This document shows, piece by piece, positions 41,600 to 50,856 of a stretch of 64,000 bases of DNA. Location: the NCBI RefSeq assembly GCF_016741815.1, contig NZ_JAERRJ010000010.1, positions 1 to 64,000 of the forward strand, written 5' to 3'. The position numbers and the translations under genes were made by a program. Below the pieces are notes generated by a model. It had not been told where the DNA came from and made no database searches. It saw nothing but the letters and a program-made list of their open reading frames with translations. The DNA is from Nocardia acididurans (GTDB taxonomy: Bacteria; Actinomycetota; Actinomycetes; Mycobacteriales; Mycobacteriaceae). Every line of letters begins with the position of its first letter. Positions within the stretch are counted from its first letter, which is position 1.

Positions 41600-43521
41600 T
41601 GGGCCACGACACCGTAGTCCGGCACTCGACGGAACGAAACACCCCGCGCCGCAACCTGTTGCGCCTGGCCACCGCGGGCAGTGTCGACGACGGCAAGTCC
41701 ACCCTCATCGGGCGGCTGCTGTTCGACTCCAAGAGCCTGTTCACCGATCAACTCGACGCCATCGAACGCGCCAGCATCGCCCGCGGGGCCGGTGCGCCGG
41801 ATCTGTCCCTGGTCACCGACGGGCTGCGCGCCGAACGCGAGCAGGGCATCACCATCGATGTCGCCTACCGCTACTTCGCCACGCCGCGAAGGAAATTCAT
41901 CATCGCCGACACCCCGGGGCATGTGCAGTACACGCGCAATATGGTGACCGGCGCGTCCACCGCCGACCTCGCGCTGATCCTGGTGGACGCGCGCAAGGGC
42001 GTCTCCGAGCAGACCCGGCGGCACGCCTTCCTGTCCTCGCTGCTGGGCGTCGGGCACCTGGTGCTGTGCGTGAACAAGATGGACCTGGTCGACTGGTCCG
42101 AGCAGCGATTCGAGGAAATCCGTTCGGAATTCGCGGATTTCGCCACCAAGCTCGATGTCGGCGACCTCAGCTTCATCCCGGTGTCGGCGCTGCACGGCGA
42201 CAATGTGGTGGACCTGTCCGAGCACACCGCCGGCTGGTATCCGGGGCCGCCGCTGCTGCGGCATCTGGAAGAGGTGCACGTGGCCTCCGACCGGAACCTC
42301 ATCGACACCCGGCTGCCGGTGCAGTACGTGATCCGGCCGCACGGCGACAGCCAGCGCAGCTACGCGGGCACCGTGGCGGGCGGCATCTTCAAACCCGGCG
42401 ACGACGTCGTGGTGCTGCCCTCGGGACGCCGCAGCAAGGTCGCGCAGATCTGGGCTCCGGGCGGGGACAAGGTGGAGGAAGCCTTCACCGGCATGGCCGT
42501 CTCGCTCACCCTCGACGACGAAATCGACATCGGCCGAGGCGATATGCTCGCCCGGCCCGGCAATCAGCCGCATCAGGATCGCGAACTCGACGCCATGGTG
42601 TGCTGGTTCTCCGACGACACCGAACTGCGCGCGGGCAACGAGTATTCGATCCGTACCGCCACGCAGACCGCCAAGGTGGAGGTCGCCGAGCTCGACTACC
42701 GGCTCGACGTGAACACCCTGCATCGGCAGACCGACGCGGATCGGTTGGGGCTCAACGACATCGGGCGATTGATTCTGCGCAGCAGGCAGCCGCTGCTGTT
42801 CGATCCCTACCGGGACAACCGGGCCACCGGCAGCTTCATCCTCATCGACGAGACCAGCAATCGGACCGTCGCGGCGGGCATGATCACCGGGCGCTCCACG
42901 GGCGCGACGCGGGTCGAGCACCGGGCGTCGAATGTGGTGTGGCACAGCTCCGCCGTCGATCGCGGCCAGCGGCTCAGCAGCGGTGCGACCATCTGGCTCA
43001 CCGGGCTCTCCGGTTCCGGGAAGTCCACCATCGCAGTGGAATTGGAGCGGCAGCTGATCGCCGCCGGGCAGCCCGCCTACCTGCTGGACGGGGACAATCT
43101 GCGGCACGGGCTGAACAAGAACCTCGGCTTCACCGATGCGGACCGGCGCGAGAACGTGCGGCGGGTGGCCGAGGTCGCGGCCCTGTTCGCGGACGCGGGC
43201 ACCATCGCCATCGTCTCGCTCATCAGCCCGTTCGCGGCGCAGCGCCGGGACGCGCGGAAACTGCACGAGGACAAGCATCTTCCGTTCCGGGAGGTGTTCG
43301 TGGACACCCCGCTCGGCGAATGCGAACTGCGGGATCCCAAGGGGCTGTACCGGAAGGCGCGCGCGGGGGAACTGCGCGAGTTCACCGGCATCTCCTCACC
43401 GTACGAACGGCCCGAATACCCGGAACTCGTGATCACGCCCGGCGATGGCACACCCGCGGAGATCGCGGCACTGATTCGACGCACCCTCATCAACCGAGAA
43501 ACAGGAACCGCCGATAACTGA
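41599..43521 (+). CDS. cysNC: CysNC, fused sulfate adenylyltransferase GTPase and APS kinase
   Basis: 640 residues. CysN part: G1 GSVDDGKST (27-35), DTPGHVQYTRNM, NKMDLVD, and two beta-barrel domains (about 235-440). CysC part from about 460: P-loop GLSGSGKST (near 470-478), DGDNLRHGLNKNLGF, and VDTPLGECELRDPKGLYRKARAGE. The product is PAPS, the sulfonate donor for sulfotransferases and, in some bacteria, a reduction intermediate. Its stop shares a base with the next start, so translation is coupled through the operon. Confidence 0.96.
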   Translation: MGHDTVVRHSTERNTPRRNLLRLATAGSVDDGKSTLIGRLLFDSKSLFTDQLDAIERASIARGAGAPDLSLVTDGLRAEREQGITIDVAYRYFATPRRKFIIADTPGHVQYTRNMVTGASTADLALILVDARKGVSEQTRRHAFLSSLLGVGHLVLCVNKMDLVDWSEQRFEEIRSEFADFATKLDVGDLSFIPVSALHGDNVVDLSEHTAGWYPGPPLLRHLEEVHVASDRNLIDTRLPVQYVIRPHGDSQRSYAGTVAGGIFKPGDDVVVLPSGRRSKVAQIWAPGGDKVEEAFTGMAVSLTLDDEIDIGRGDMLARPGNQPHQDRELDAMVCWFSDDTELRAGNEYSIRTATQTAKVEVAELDYRLDVNTLHRQTDADRLGLNDIGRLILRSRQPLLFDPYRDNRATGSFILIDETSNRTVAAGMITGRSTGATRVEHRASNVVWHSSAVDRGQRLSSGATIWLTGLSGSGKSTIAVELERQLIAAGQPAYLLDGDNLRHGLNKNLGFTDADRRENVRRVAEVAALFADAGTIAIVSLISPFAAQRRDARKLHEDKHLPFREVFVDTPLGECELRDPKGLYRKARAGELREFTGISSPYERPEYPELVITPGDGTPAEIAALIRRTLINRETGTADN

Positions 43522-44735
43522 TGGATCAAGCCACTAGTCAACCTGATCTGGCGCACGCCGAACTGCCGCTCACGGACCCGTTCCTCGCGGCCGTCGCCGA
43601 AGCCGAGAAGCTCATCGCCGCAGCCGAATTCATTCGCGACGAGCACGACCTCGCCGACGGATACGACTACCTGCAGGGCAGTATCGCCGCGGTGCTGCAG
43701 CTGTCGCGGGCGCACGGGAGATCGCATCCGTACTTCGTGACCTCCACCGGGCCCTACACCAAGATGGGGCTCGACAACCCGGACACGCTGTACTACCACG
43801 CCAGCGTCGAACCCGAGGCGGAGTACCTGCTCACCGGCGTACGCGGGAGCACCGTGGATCTGAGCTTCCAAGTGCTGAAAGGTGATTACACCGCCACCGA
43901 CGTGCCCAACGGCGACGACGCCTTCGACGACCGGCGGCTCGAGATCGCGGCCGACGGCAGCTATCAGCTGAGATTCGGTCCGCCCAAGGAGAATCCGGGA
44001 CCGAACTACTTCGTGCTCGGCGAGGGCGCGTCCATGCTCGCGGTGCGCGAGGTGTACGGGGACTGGAATGCCGAGCGCAAGGGCACCATTCGGATCGAAC
44101 GGGTGGACACGGCCGGCACCGCGCCCACCGAGCTGAGCGTGGAGCAGCTGCGCAAGCGGTACCGGGCGGCGGGGCGGATGCTGTTGACCCGGGTGCACAC
44201 CTGGTTCAACTTCCCGAAGTGGTTCTACCTCGATCTGGATGTCAATACGCTCACCGAACCCCGGCTCACGCCAGGGGGATTGAGCACGCAGTACTCGTCG
44301 GTGGGGCATTACGATCTTGCCGATGATCAGGCGCTGGTGATCACCGTGCCGAAATCCGATGCGCCGTATCAGGGATTCCAACTGGGGTCGCGCTGGTACA
44401 TCTCGCTCGACTATGTGAACCATCAGACGAGCCTCAATCACCAGCAGGCACAGGTGGATCCGGACGGACTCATCCGGCTCGTGGTGAGCAACAAGAACCC
44501 CGGCGTCACCAATTGGCTGGAGACCACCGGGCGCGGGCGCGGAATCCTGCAGTTCCGGTGGCAGCGGGTGGATCGGCCCATGACCGCCGCCGACGGGCCG
44601 AGCGTGGAGCTTGTGCCCTTCGACAAGATCCGGCAGGTGCTGCCGTACTACAGCGAGAACACCATCGACGAGCGGGCCTGGCGGGAACGAATCGCCGACC
44701 GCCAGCGCGGATTCGCAGGAAGGATGCTCGGATGA
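43521..44735 (+). CDS. DUF1214-family protein
   Basis: 404 residues, no signal peptide or membrane helix. YFVTSTGPYTKMGLDNPDTLYYHASV (about 71-95) and a C-terminal region of beta strands (QGFQLGSRWYISLDYVNHQTSLN; VVSNKNPGVTNWLETTGRGRG) fit the DUF1214/DUF1254 group. Its activity is not established. I recall the order DUF1214-like, SDR, sulfotransferase-like at Rv3531c-Rv3529c of M. tuberculosis, which suggests a functional trio. Here the trio is attached to a PAPS-making pair. It overlaps the SDR gene by 4 nt (ATGA). Confidence 0.8.
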   Translation: MDQATSQPDLAHAELPLTDPFLAAVAEAEKLIAAAEFIRDEHDLADGYDYLQGSIAAVLQLSRAHGRSHPYFVTSTGPYTKMGLDNPDTLYYHASVEPEAEYLLTGVRGSTVDLSFQVLKGDYTATDVPNGDDAFDDRRLEIAADGSYQLRFGPPKENPGPNYFVLGEGASMLAVREVYGDWNAERKGTIRIERVDTAGTAPTELSVEQLRKRYRAAGRMLLTRVHTWFNFPKWFYLDLDVNTLTEPRLTPGGLSTQYSSVGHYDLADDQALVITVPKSDAPYQGFQLGSRWYISLDYVNHQTSLNHQQAQVDPDGLIRLVVSNKNPGVTNWLETTGRGRGILQFRWQRVDRPMTAADGPSVELVPFDKIRQVLPYYSENTIDERAWRERIADRQRGFAGRMLG

Positions 44736-45526
44736 GCACGCAGAACACGGGGTTGCTGGCCGACAAGATCGTGGTGCTCAGCGGTGTCGGTCCCGGGCTC
44801 GGGCGATCCATCTGCCTCGAGGCCGCCGCGGCCGGAGCGACCGTCGTGCTCGCCGCGCGTACGGAATCGCGGCTGAAGGAAGTCGCGGCGGAGGTCGAAG
44901 CCGCGGGCGGGACCACGCTGTCCGTGCCGACCGACATCACCGATGACGACGCAGTGCAGAATTTGGTCACGCGGACCGTCGAGACCTTCGGCAAGGTCGA
45001 TGTGCTGGTGAACAACGCGTTCTCGGTGCCGTCCATGAAGCCGTTGGCGCGCACCGACTTCCAGCAGATCCGTGACAGCATCGACCTGACCGTGCTGGGC
45101 GGGCTGCGGATGACGCAGGCCTTCACCGAGGCGCTCACCGAGACCAAGGGCGCGGTCGTGATGATCAACTCGGCGGTGCTGCGGCACTCCGAACCCCGGT
45201 ACGGCAGCTACAAGGTCGCGAAATCCGCGCTGCTGGCGCTGTCGCAGACGCTGGCCACCGAGCTGGGGCCCAAGGGGATTCGCGTCAATACCGTTGCGCC
45301 GGGCTACATCTGGAGCGATCAGCTGAAGTGGTACTTCGGTGAGGTCGCCAAGAAGTACAACATCACCCCCGAGCAGGTGTACGAGCAGACCGCCTCGCGA
45401 TCGGATCTCAAGCGGCTGCCCGAACCCGACGAGATCGCACGCGCCGTGGTCTTCCTCGCCTCGCCGTGGGCCAATGCCATCACCGGGCAGACCCTCGACG
45501 TCAACTGCGGCGAATACCACGTCTGA
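44732..45526 (+). CDS. short-chain dehydrogenase/reductase of the sulfonation operon
   Basis: 264 residues. Cofactor motif SGVGPGLGRS (about 17-26), the acidic PTDITDDD after strand 3, NNAFSVPS, Ser in INSAVLRHSEP and catalytic YKVAK are all present. An insertion of about 20 residues (WYFGEVAKKYNITPEQVYEQ) near the substrate lid suggests a bulky substrate. It may make or remove the hydroxyl group that is sulfonated. Coupled by ATGA to the DUF1214 gene and 17 bp before the sulfotransferase. Confidence 0.9.
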   Translation: MSTQNTGLLADKIVVLSGVGPGLGRSICLEAAAAGATVVLAARTESRLKEVAAEVEAAGGTTLSVPTDITDDDAVQNLVTRTVETFGKVDVLVNNAFSVPSMKPLARTDFQQIRDSIDLTVLGGLRMTQAFTEALTETKGAVVMINSAVLRHSEPRYGSYKVAKSALLALSQTLATELGPKGIRVNTVAPGYIWSDQLKWYFGEVAKKYNITPEQVYEQTASRSDLKRLPEPDEIARAVVFLASPWANAITGQTLDVNCGEYHV

Positions 45527-45543
45527 GCAAGGAGTTTCACGTA

Positions 45544-46680
45544 ATGAGCGGACGTACCAACGTCGGCACGGTCGAGGATCTGCACGCCTCGGCCACCAAG
45601 GTCAGCGGGCTCACCGACTTCGGCGGCACCGACCACCACGAGGCGCTCGGCGTCCTGCTGGAGTCCTACAACCGCGACGCCGGGCTCACCGAACTCGGCA
45701 GCAAGATGAGCCGGTACTTCCTGCGCGGCGCGCTGGTGGCGCGGGCACTGAGCGAGATCTCCTGGAAGGCGAATCCGGGATACGCCGAAACCCCGGTCGC
45801 CCGGCCGATTTTCGTGACCGGACTGCCGCGCACCGGCACCACGGCCCTGCACCGGCTGCTGGCCGCCGACCCGCAGCATCAGGCGCTGGAAATGTGGCTG
45901 GCGGAGTTCCCGCAGCCGCGCCCGCCGCGCGACACCTGGGCGGACAACCCGATCTATCAGCAGATCGACGCCGGGTTCGCGCAGCATCGGATCGAGAATC
46001 CGGAGTTCATGGGGCTGCACTACATGAGCGCGGCCGATGTGGAGGAGTGCTGGCAGCTGCTGCGGCAGACAGTCAAGTCGATCTCCTACGAGTCGCTGGC
46101 CTACCTGCCCACCTACTCACAGTGGCTGCGCACGCAGGACTGGACCGACGCCTACACCCGGCACCGGAAGAACCTGCAGCTCATCGGGCTGGGGGACAGC
46201 CGGCGGTGGGTGCTCAAGAATCCGAGCCACCTGTTCGCGCTGGACGCGCTCATGCGGGCGTACCCGGACGCGCTGATCATTCAGACGCATCGGGATCCGG
46301 TGACCATTGTCGGATCCTCCTGCAGTCTGTCCGAGCACGCGGCGCGCGGGTGGTCGACCACCTTCACCGGCGAACGGATCGGGGAGACGCAGCTCGAGCT
46401 GTGGTCGCGTGGATTCCACGAATTCACCACGGCGCGTGCGCGATACAACCCGGAGCAGTTCCTCGACATTCAGTTCGAGGATTTGCGAGCCGATCCGATG
46501 GGGACCGTCGAGAAGATCTACTCCGCGTTCGGCATCGAGTTCACCGACGCGGCGCGCGCCGCCATGTCGGCGCTGGACGAGGAGAGCAAATCCGGTGACC
46601 GCAAGCCCGCGCACCGGTACGCGCTGGCCGACTACGGGCTGACCGAGGACCAGGTGCGGGAGCGGTTCCGCATCTCCTGA
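45544..46680 (+). CDS. PAPS-dependent sulfotransferase
   Basis: 378 residues. The 5'-phosphosulfate-binding loop FVTGLPRTGTTALHRLL is at about 90-106; the 3'-phosphate-binding region THRDPVTIVGSSCSL is near 250; VLKNPSHLFALDAL carries the usual strand and Lys. No membrane helix. It would transfer sulfonate from PAPS to a hydroxyl group of a lipid, steroid or glycolipid; the acceptor is not known. AAGGAG lies 8 nt before ATG45544. Last gene of the cysD operon, so donor supply and use are encoded together. Confidence 0.9.
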   Translation: MSGRTNVGTVEDLHASATKVSGLTDFGGTDHHEALGVLLESYNRDAGLTELGSKMSRYFLRGALVARALSEISWKANPGYAETPVARPIFVTGLPRTGTTALHRLLAADPQHQALEMWLAEFPQPRPPRDTWADNPIYQQIDAGFAQHRIENPEFMGLHYMSAADVEECWQLLRQTVKSISYESLAYLPTYSQWLRTQDWTDAYTRHRKNLQLIGLGDSRRWVLKNPSHLFALDALMRAYPDALIIQTHRDPVTIVGSSCSLSEHAARGWSTTFTGERIGETQLELWSRGFHEFTTARARYNPEQFLDIQFEDLRADPMGTVEKIYSAFGIEFTDAARAAMSALDEESKSGDRKPAHRYALADYGLTEDQVRERFRIS

Positions 46681-46852
46681 CCAGGTTTCAGAGTTCCGGT
46701 CATACCATCCGGCAATGGTCGGCATCACCTGCTGTCGGCGGGTGTCGCGGCGGTCCGCACGGGTACGTCCTCCTCCGAGGACGCCGCGCGGGCCGCCGTT
46801 CGCTGTTGCGCGGGGAGTATTCGGCTGCGCGACACTGTATTTCGGCTGATCG
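46681..46852. other. 172-bp region between sulfotransferase and TetR genes
   Basis: Convergent ends. A short hairpin CGTCCTC-CTCC-GAGGACG at 46765-46782 might terminate transcription. Nothing else recognised. Confidence 0.4.
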
Positions 46853-47518
46853 CTACGACTGGGCGCTGCCCGCGCGCCGTCGGCTGCGGCGCTCGGCTAT
46901 CGCGTCGTAGCGCAGGCGCAGGCCGTCGAGGAAGGCGGCGAGCGCGAGTTCGAAACTCTCCGTGTCGATTTCGTCGGCCTTGGCGCGGAGCAGGTGGGCT
47001 TGGTCCAGGTGCGGGTAGCGGTCCCGGTAGACCTGGATATCGTCGAGGAAGCCGCGCGAGAACGAGCCGATAGTGGAGCCCATCACCAGGTAGCGGGTGG
47101 CCGCGCCGATCATGGTGGCCTCGCGCGGGGGCCAGCCGGCGGTGACCAGACCGCCGTGCACGGCGTCGGCGGCGCGCAGGTTCTCGTCCCGGTTGCCGGG
47201 GCCCGAGGCCAGGTAGGGGACGAAATTGGGGTGGCGGACCAGGGCGGCGCGGTAGGAGCGCGCCCAGGCGGTGAGGCCCTCGCGCCAGTCGCCGGAGTCG
47301 AAGACCGAGGTGTCGACGCGGGCCATGATGCCGCGCGCGATGTCGTCGAGGACGTCGTCCTTGGTGGGGTAGTGGCCGTACAGCGAGGCCGCCTGCACGC
47401 CCAGTTCGGCGGCCAGTTTGCGCATGGACAGCTCGGGCAGGCCGTCGCGGTCGATGAGGGACAGGGCCGCGTCGCGAATGCGATCCCGGCTCAGCAGTGG
47501 CACTTTCGGCCTGGCCAT
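46853..47518 (-). CDS. TetR-family transcriptional regulator
   Basis: 221 residues. N-terminal helix-turn-helix: RDRIRDAALSLIDRDGLPELSMRKLAAELGVQAASLYGHYPTKDD. The C-terminal domain (YLASGPGNRDENLRAAD; MGSTIGSFSRGF) resembles the TetR_C_1 group. GTTAGG half-sites lie between it and the divergent acyl-CoA dehydrogenase operon, so it probably represses that operon and itself, with an acyl-CoA or related lipid as the likely effector. ATG47518 has AAGGCGGGG upstream. Confidence 0.92.
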   Translation of the reverse strand: MARPKVPLLSRDRIRDAALSLIDRDGLPELSMRKLAAELGVQAASLYGHYPTKDDVLDDIARGIMARVDTSVFDSGDWREGLTAWARSYRAALVRHPNFVPYLASGPGNRDENLRAADAVHGGLVTAGWPPREATMIGAATRYLVMGSTIGSFSRGFLDDIQVYRDRYPHLDQAHLLRAKADEIDTESFELALAAFLDGLRLRYDAIAERRSRRRAGSAQS

Positions 47519-47580
47519 GATCCCCGCCTTCTCTGCGACTCACTCCGTGGGCGTCGAATTTAGCACCCGGGCTTGATAAA

Positions 47581-47634
47581 CCGAACATCGTTAGGATAGC
47601 TTCTGTCACATAAACCTAACAACGTTTGGTTAGG
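47581..47634. promoter_or_regulatory. TetR operator cluster
   Basis: CCTAAC (47615-47620) and GTTAGG (47629-47634) form a 6-8-6 inverted repeat just before the acyl-CoA dehydrogenase ribosome site. CCGAAC-ATC-GTTAGG (47581-47595) is a second, tighter site. TAGGAT (47592-47597) could be a -10 within it. Confidence 0.65.
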
Positions 47635-47644
47635 AGCCTCAGGG

Positions 47645-48796
47645 ATGGACTTCGAACTCGGCGAGTCGCAGCGCGAACTGCGCGAACTCGCCCGCACGTG
47701 GGTCGACAAGGAAGTCGTGCCGCACGCCGCCGCATGGGACCGCGCGGAATCCGTGGATACCGCCATCGTCGGGAAACTCGGGGATATGGGCTTCCTCGGC
47801 ATCGAGATTCCCGAGGAGTACGGCGGCTCCGGCGGCACCGCACTGGACTACTGCCTGCTGCTCGAGGAACTCGGGCGCGGAGACAGCTCCGTGCGCGGCA
47901 TCGTGTCGGTCTCGCTCGGGCTGGTGGGCAAGACCATCAAGACCTACGGCACCGAGGCGCAGAAGCGGGAATGGCTGCCGCGCCTGTGTTCCGGGCAGGC
48001 GCTGGGCTGCTTCGGGCTCACCGAACCCGGCACCGGCTCGGACGCGGGCAGCCTCGTTAGCAAGGCCGTGCGCGACGGTGACGACTGGGTGCTGTCCGGC
48101 ACCAAGATCTTCATCACCAACGGCACCTGGGCCGATGTGGCCCTCATCTTCGCGCGCAGCGGCGGGCCGGGGCCCAAGGGCGTCACCGCGTTCCTGGTGC
48201 CCACCGACGCACCGGGATTCGGGCGCACCGAGATCAAGGGCAAGCTCGGACTGCGCGGGCAGGCCACGGCCGAACTCGTACTCGACGGGGTGCGGGTGCC
48301 GGACTCGGCGCGACTCGGCGACGAGGGACAGGGCTTCAAGATCGCCATGGCGGCGCTCGACAAGGGCCGCATGGGTGTCGCGGCCGGATGCGTCGGGGTG
48401 GCGAAGGGCTGCCTGGAAGCGTCGGTGAAATACGCTCGGGAACGCGAGCAGTTCGGCAAGCCGATCGCCTCCTACCAGCTGGTTCAGGAACTGCTGGCCG
48501 ATATCGCCGTCGAGGTGGACGCGGCCCGGCTGCTCACCTGGCGGGTGGCCGACCTCATCGAACGCGGGCAGCCGTTCGGGACCGAGGCGTCGGTGGCCAA
48601 ACTCTTCGCCAGCGAGGCCGCGGTGAAGGCCGCCAACAATGCCATCCAGGTGTTCGGCGGGTACGGGTACATCGACGAGTACCCGGTGGCCAAGTACCTG
48701 CGCGACGCCCGCGTGCTCACGCTGTACGAGGGCACCAGCCAGATCCAGAAACTGCTCATCGGGCGGGCGCTCACCGGCGTGAGCGCCTTCCTCTGA
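47645..48796 (+). CDS. acyl-CoA dehydrogenase, catalytic Glu in the short/medium-chain position
   Basis: 383 residues, full length. FGLTEPGTGSDAG and TKIFITNGTWADV bind the flavin and substrate; REREQFGKPIASYQ and GGYGYIDEYPVAKYLRDARVLTLYEGTSQIQ close the protein, with the catalytic base Glu in LYEGTS (near 364). It oxidises an acyl-CoA to the 2-enoyl-CoA, passing electrons to ETF. AGGAG at 47632-47636 sits 8 nt before the ATG, inside the operator region. First gene of a four-gene operon. Confidence 0.93.
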   Translation: MDFELGESQRELRELARTWVDKEVVPHAAAWDRAESVDTAIVGKLGDMGFLGIEIPEEYGGSGGTALDYCLLLEELGRGDSSVRGIVSVSLGLVGKTIKTYGTEAQKREWLPRLCSGQALGCFGLTEPGTGSDAGSLVSKAVRDGDDWVLSGTKIFITNGTWADVALIFARSGGPGPKGVTAFLVPTDAPGFGRTEIKGKLGLRGQATAELVLDGVRVPDSARLGDEGQGFKIAMAALDKGRMGVAAGCVGVAKGCLEASVKYAREREQFGKPIASYQLVQELLADIAVEVDAARLLTWRVADLIERGQPFGTEASVAKLFASEAAVKAANNAIQVFGGYGYIDEYPVAKYLRDARVLTLYEGTSQIQKLLIGRALTGVSAFL

Positions 48797-48828
48797 CCTG
48801 TATATCGGGCACTGACAAGGAGATTCAC

Positions 48829-49578
48829 ATGACCAAGGTCGCATTCGTGACCGGTGCGGCGCGCGGGATCGGCTTCGCGACCGCCGCGCGACTGGCCGCC
48901 GACGGCTTCACCGTCGCCATCGCCGATCTGGACGAGGCCGCCTGCAAGAACGCCGTCGCCACCGTCGTCGCCGACGGCGGCAAGGCGATCGCCGTGGGCT
49001 GCAACGTGACCGACGAGGCGCAGGTCGACGCCGCCATCGACGGCGTGGTGGCGGAACTGGGTTCGCTCGACGTGCTCGTCAACAATGCCGGCGTGCTGCG
49101 CGACAACCTGCTGTTCAAGATGTCGGCGGACGACTGGGACATCGTCATGTCGGTGCATCTCAAGGGCGCGTTCCTGTGCACGCGGGCGGCGCAGCGGCAC
49201 ATGGTGAAGCAGCGGTCCGGCAAGATCGTGAACACCTCCAGCGTATCCGCGCTGGGCAGTCGCGGGCAGGCCAACTACAGCGCCGCCAAGATGGGCATCC
49301 AGGGGCTGACCCGCACGCTCGCCATGGAATTGGGGCCGTTCGGCATCAATGTCAATGCCGTCGCACCCGGATTCATCGTCACCGAGATGACCGATGCCAC
49401 CGCCGCGCGGGTGGGCGTCAGCCCGGAGGAGTTCCGGGAGAACGCGGCAAAGATCACGCCGCTGCGGCGGGTCGGCGAGCCCGCGGATATCGCGAACGTG
49501 GTGTCGTTTCTGGTCTCCGATGATGCGTCGTTCGTGACCGGGCAGACCATCTACGTCGACGGCGGCCGACGGCTCTAG
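48829..49578 (+). CDS. FabG-like short-chain dehydrogenase
   Basis: 249 residues. TGAARGIGFATA (about 8-19), NNAGVLRDNLLFKM, Ser in VNTSSVSALGSRG, YSAAK, and the closing TGQTIYVDGGRRL match beta-ketoacyl reductase/3-hydroxyacyl-CoA dehydrogenase SDRs. In this operon it most likely interconverts 3-hydroxyacyl and 3-ketoacyl-CoA. ATG48829 has AAGGAGA at 48817-48822. Confidence 0.9.
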   Translation: MTKVAFVTGAARGIGFATAARLAADGFTVAIADLDEAACKNAVATVVADGGKAIAVGCNVTDEAQVDAAIDGVVAELGSLDVLVNNAGVLRDNLLFKMSADDWDIVMSVHLKGAFLCTRAAQRHMVKQRSGKIVNTSSVSALGSRGQANYSAAKMGIQGLTRTLAMELGPFGINVNAVAPGFIVTEMTDATAARVGVSPEEFRENAAKITPLRRVGEPADIANVVSFLVSDDASFVTGQTIYVDGGRRL

Positions 49579-49613
49579 GAAGCGGATCACCAGCGGTTCA
49601 GAGGGAAATATCA

Positions 49614-50771
49614 ATGCAGCGAACAGTTTTCAACGCCGATCATGACGCCTTCCGGGAGACCGTGCGGGCATTCATCGAGGCGGAGGTCGTGCCCGTCTAC
49701 GACGAGTGGTACGAGGCGGGCATCGTGCCGCGCGAGTTCTATTACAAGCTGGCCGAACTCGGGGCCTTCGGCATCGAGGTGCCCGAGGAGTACGGCGGCG
49801 CGGGCATCGAATCGTTCAAGTTCCAGACCATCCTCATCGAGGAAACCGCCAGGGCCGGAGTGTCTTTCGGTGGCTCCGGGGTGCACGTGGGACTGTGCCT
49901 GCCGTATCTGAAGAACCTCGCCACCGAGGAGCAGAAGAAGCGGTGGCTGCCCGGATTCGTGAGCGGCGAGACCATGTTCGCCATCGCCATGACCGAGCCG
50001 GGGACCGGATCGGATCTGGCCGGAATGCGCACCACCGCAAAGCTTTCGGCGGATGGGACGCACTATGTGCTGAACGGGTCGAAGACCTTCATCACCGGTG
50101 GCGTGCATGCCGACCGGGTGATCGTGTGCGCTCGTACGGCCGCGTCCGCCGCGGAGGATCGGCGGTTCGGGATCTCGCTGTTCGTGGTGGACACCAAGGC
50201 CGAGGGATACGCCGTCGGGCGCAAGCTGGACAAGCTGGGGCTCAAGGTTTCCGATACCGCCGAGCTCAACTTCACCGATGTGAAGGTGCCGGTGGAGGAT
50301 CTGCTGGGGGAGGAGAACAAGGGGTTCTCCTACCTGGGGCAGAATCTGCCCCAGGAGCGGCTGTCCATCGCGGTGGGGTCGTACGCGCAGGCCGGTGCGG
50401 CGGTACGGTTCGCGAAGGAATACACCAAGCAGCGCAATGTCTTCGGCAAGCCCGTCGCGCATTTCCAGAACACCAAGTTCGAGCTGGCCGCCTGCCAGGC
50501 CGAGGTGGATGCCGCCGAGGCCGTGGTGGATCGCGGGCTGGAAGCGCTCGACGCCGGGACTCTGACCGCCGCCGACGCGGCCTCCGCCAAGCTGTTCTGC
50601 ACCGAGGTCGCGGCGCGGGTCATCGACCGCTGCCTGCAGCTGCACGGCGGCTACGGATTCATCAACGAGTACCCGATCGCGCGCCTCTACGCCGACAACC
50701 GGGTGAATCGAATCTACGGTGGCACAAGCGAAGTCATGAAAATGATCATCGCCAAGGATATGGGGCTCTGA
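49614..50771 (+). CDS. acyl-CoA dehydrogenase of the long-chain/isovaleryl type
   Basis: 385 residues. Flavin and substrate segments AMTEPGTGSDLAGM and SKTFITGGVHADRV are intact. Where ordinary enzymes have Y-E-G-T the sequence is IYGGTSEVMK, so the late catalytic Glu is absent. A Glu in NLPQERLSIAVG (near 243) sits where long-chain and isovaleryl-CoA dehydrogenases carry their base. The two dehydrogenases of this operon therefore differ in active-site design and probably in substrate. 35 bp after the FabG-like gene. Confidence 0.92.
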   Translation: MQRTVFNADHDAFRETVRAFIEAEVVPVYDEWYEAGIVPREFYYKLAELGAFGIEVPEEYGGAGIESFKFQTILIEETARAGVSFGGSGVHVGLCLPYLKNLATEEQKKRWLPGFVSGETMFAIAMTEPGTGSDLAGMRTTAKLSADGTHYVLNGSKTFITGGVHADRVIVCARTAASAAEDRRFGISLFVVDTKAEGYAVGRKLDKLGLKVSDTAELNFTDVKVPVEDLLGEENKGFSYLGQNLPQERLSIAVGSYAQAGAAVRFAKEYTKQRNVFGKPVAHFQNTKFELAACQAEVDAAEAVVDRGLEALDAGTLTAADAASAKLFCTEVAARVIDRCLQLHGGYGFINEYPIARLYADNRVNRIYGGTSEVMKMIIAKDMGL

Positions 50772-50856
50772 TCCCGTTCTCCGGAGGGCTCCGCGAGCCT
50801 TCGCCCCCGAACCCCACCCACAAGATCCTGGAACGAGAACTGAAGGAGCGGTTCGC

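Noticed and set aside
41599..43521. Translation elongation factor
   Set aside because: The GTPase motifs are shared, but the GSVDDGKST loop, the APS kinase part and the cysD neighbour identify CysNC.
46725..47609. Arg-rich 294-codon frame overlapping the TetR gene
   Set aside because: It is another frame on the same strand as a complete TetR protein and has no domain features of its own.
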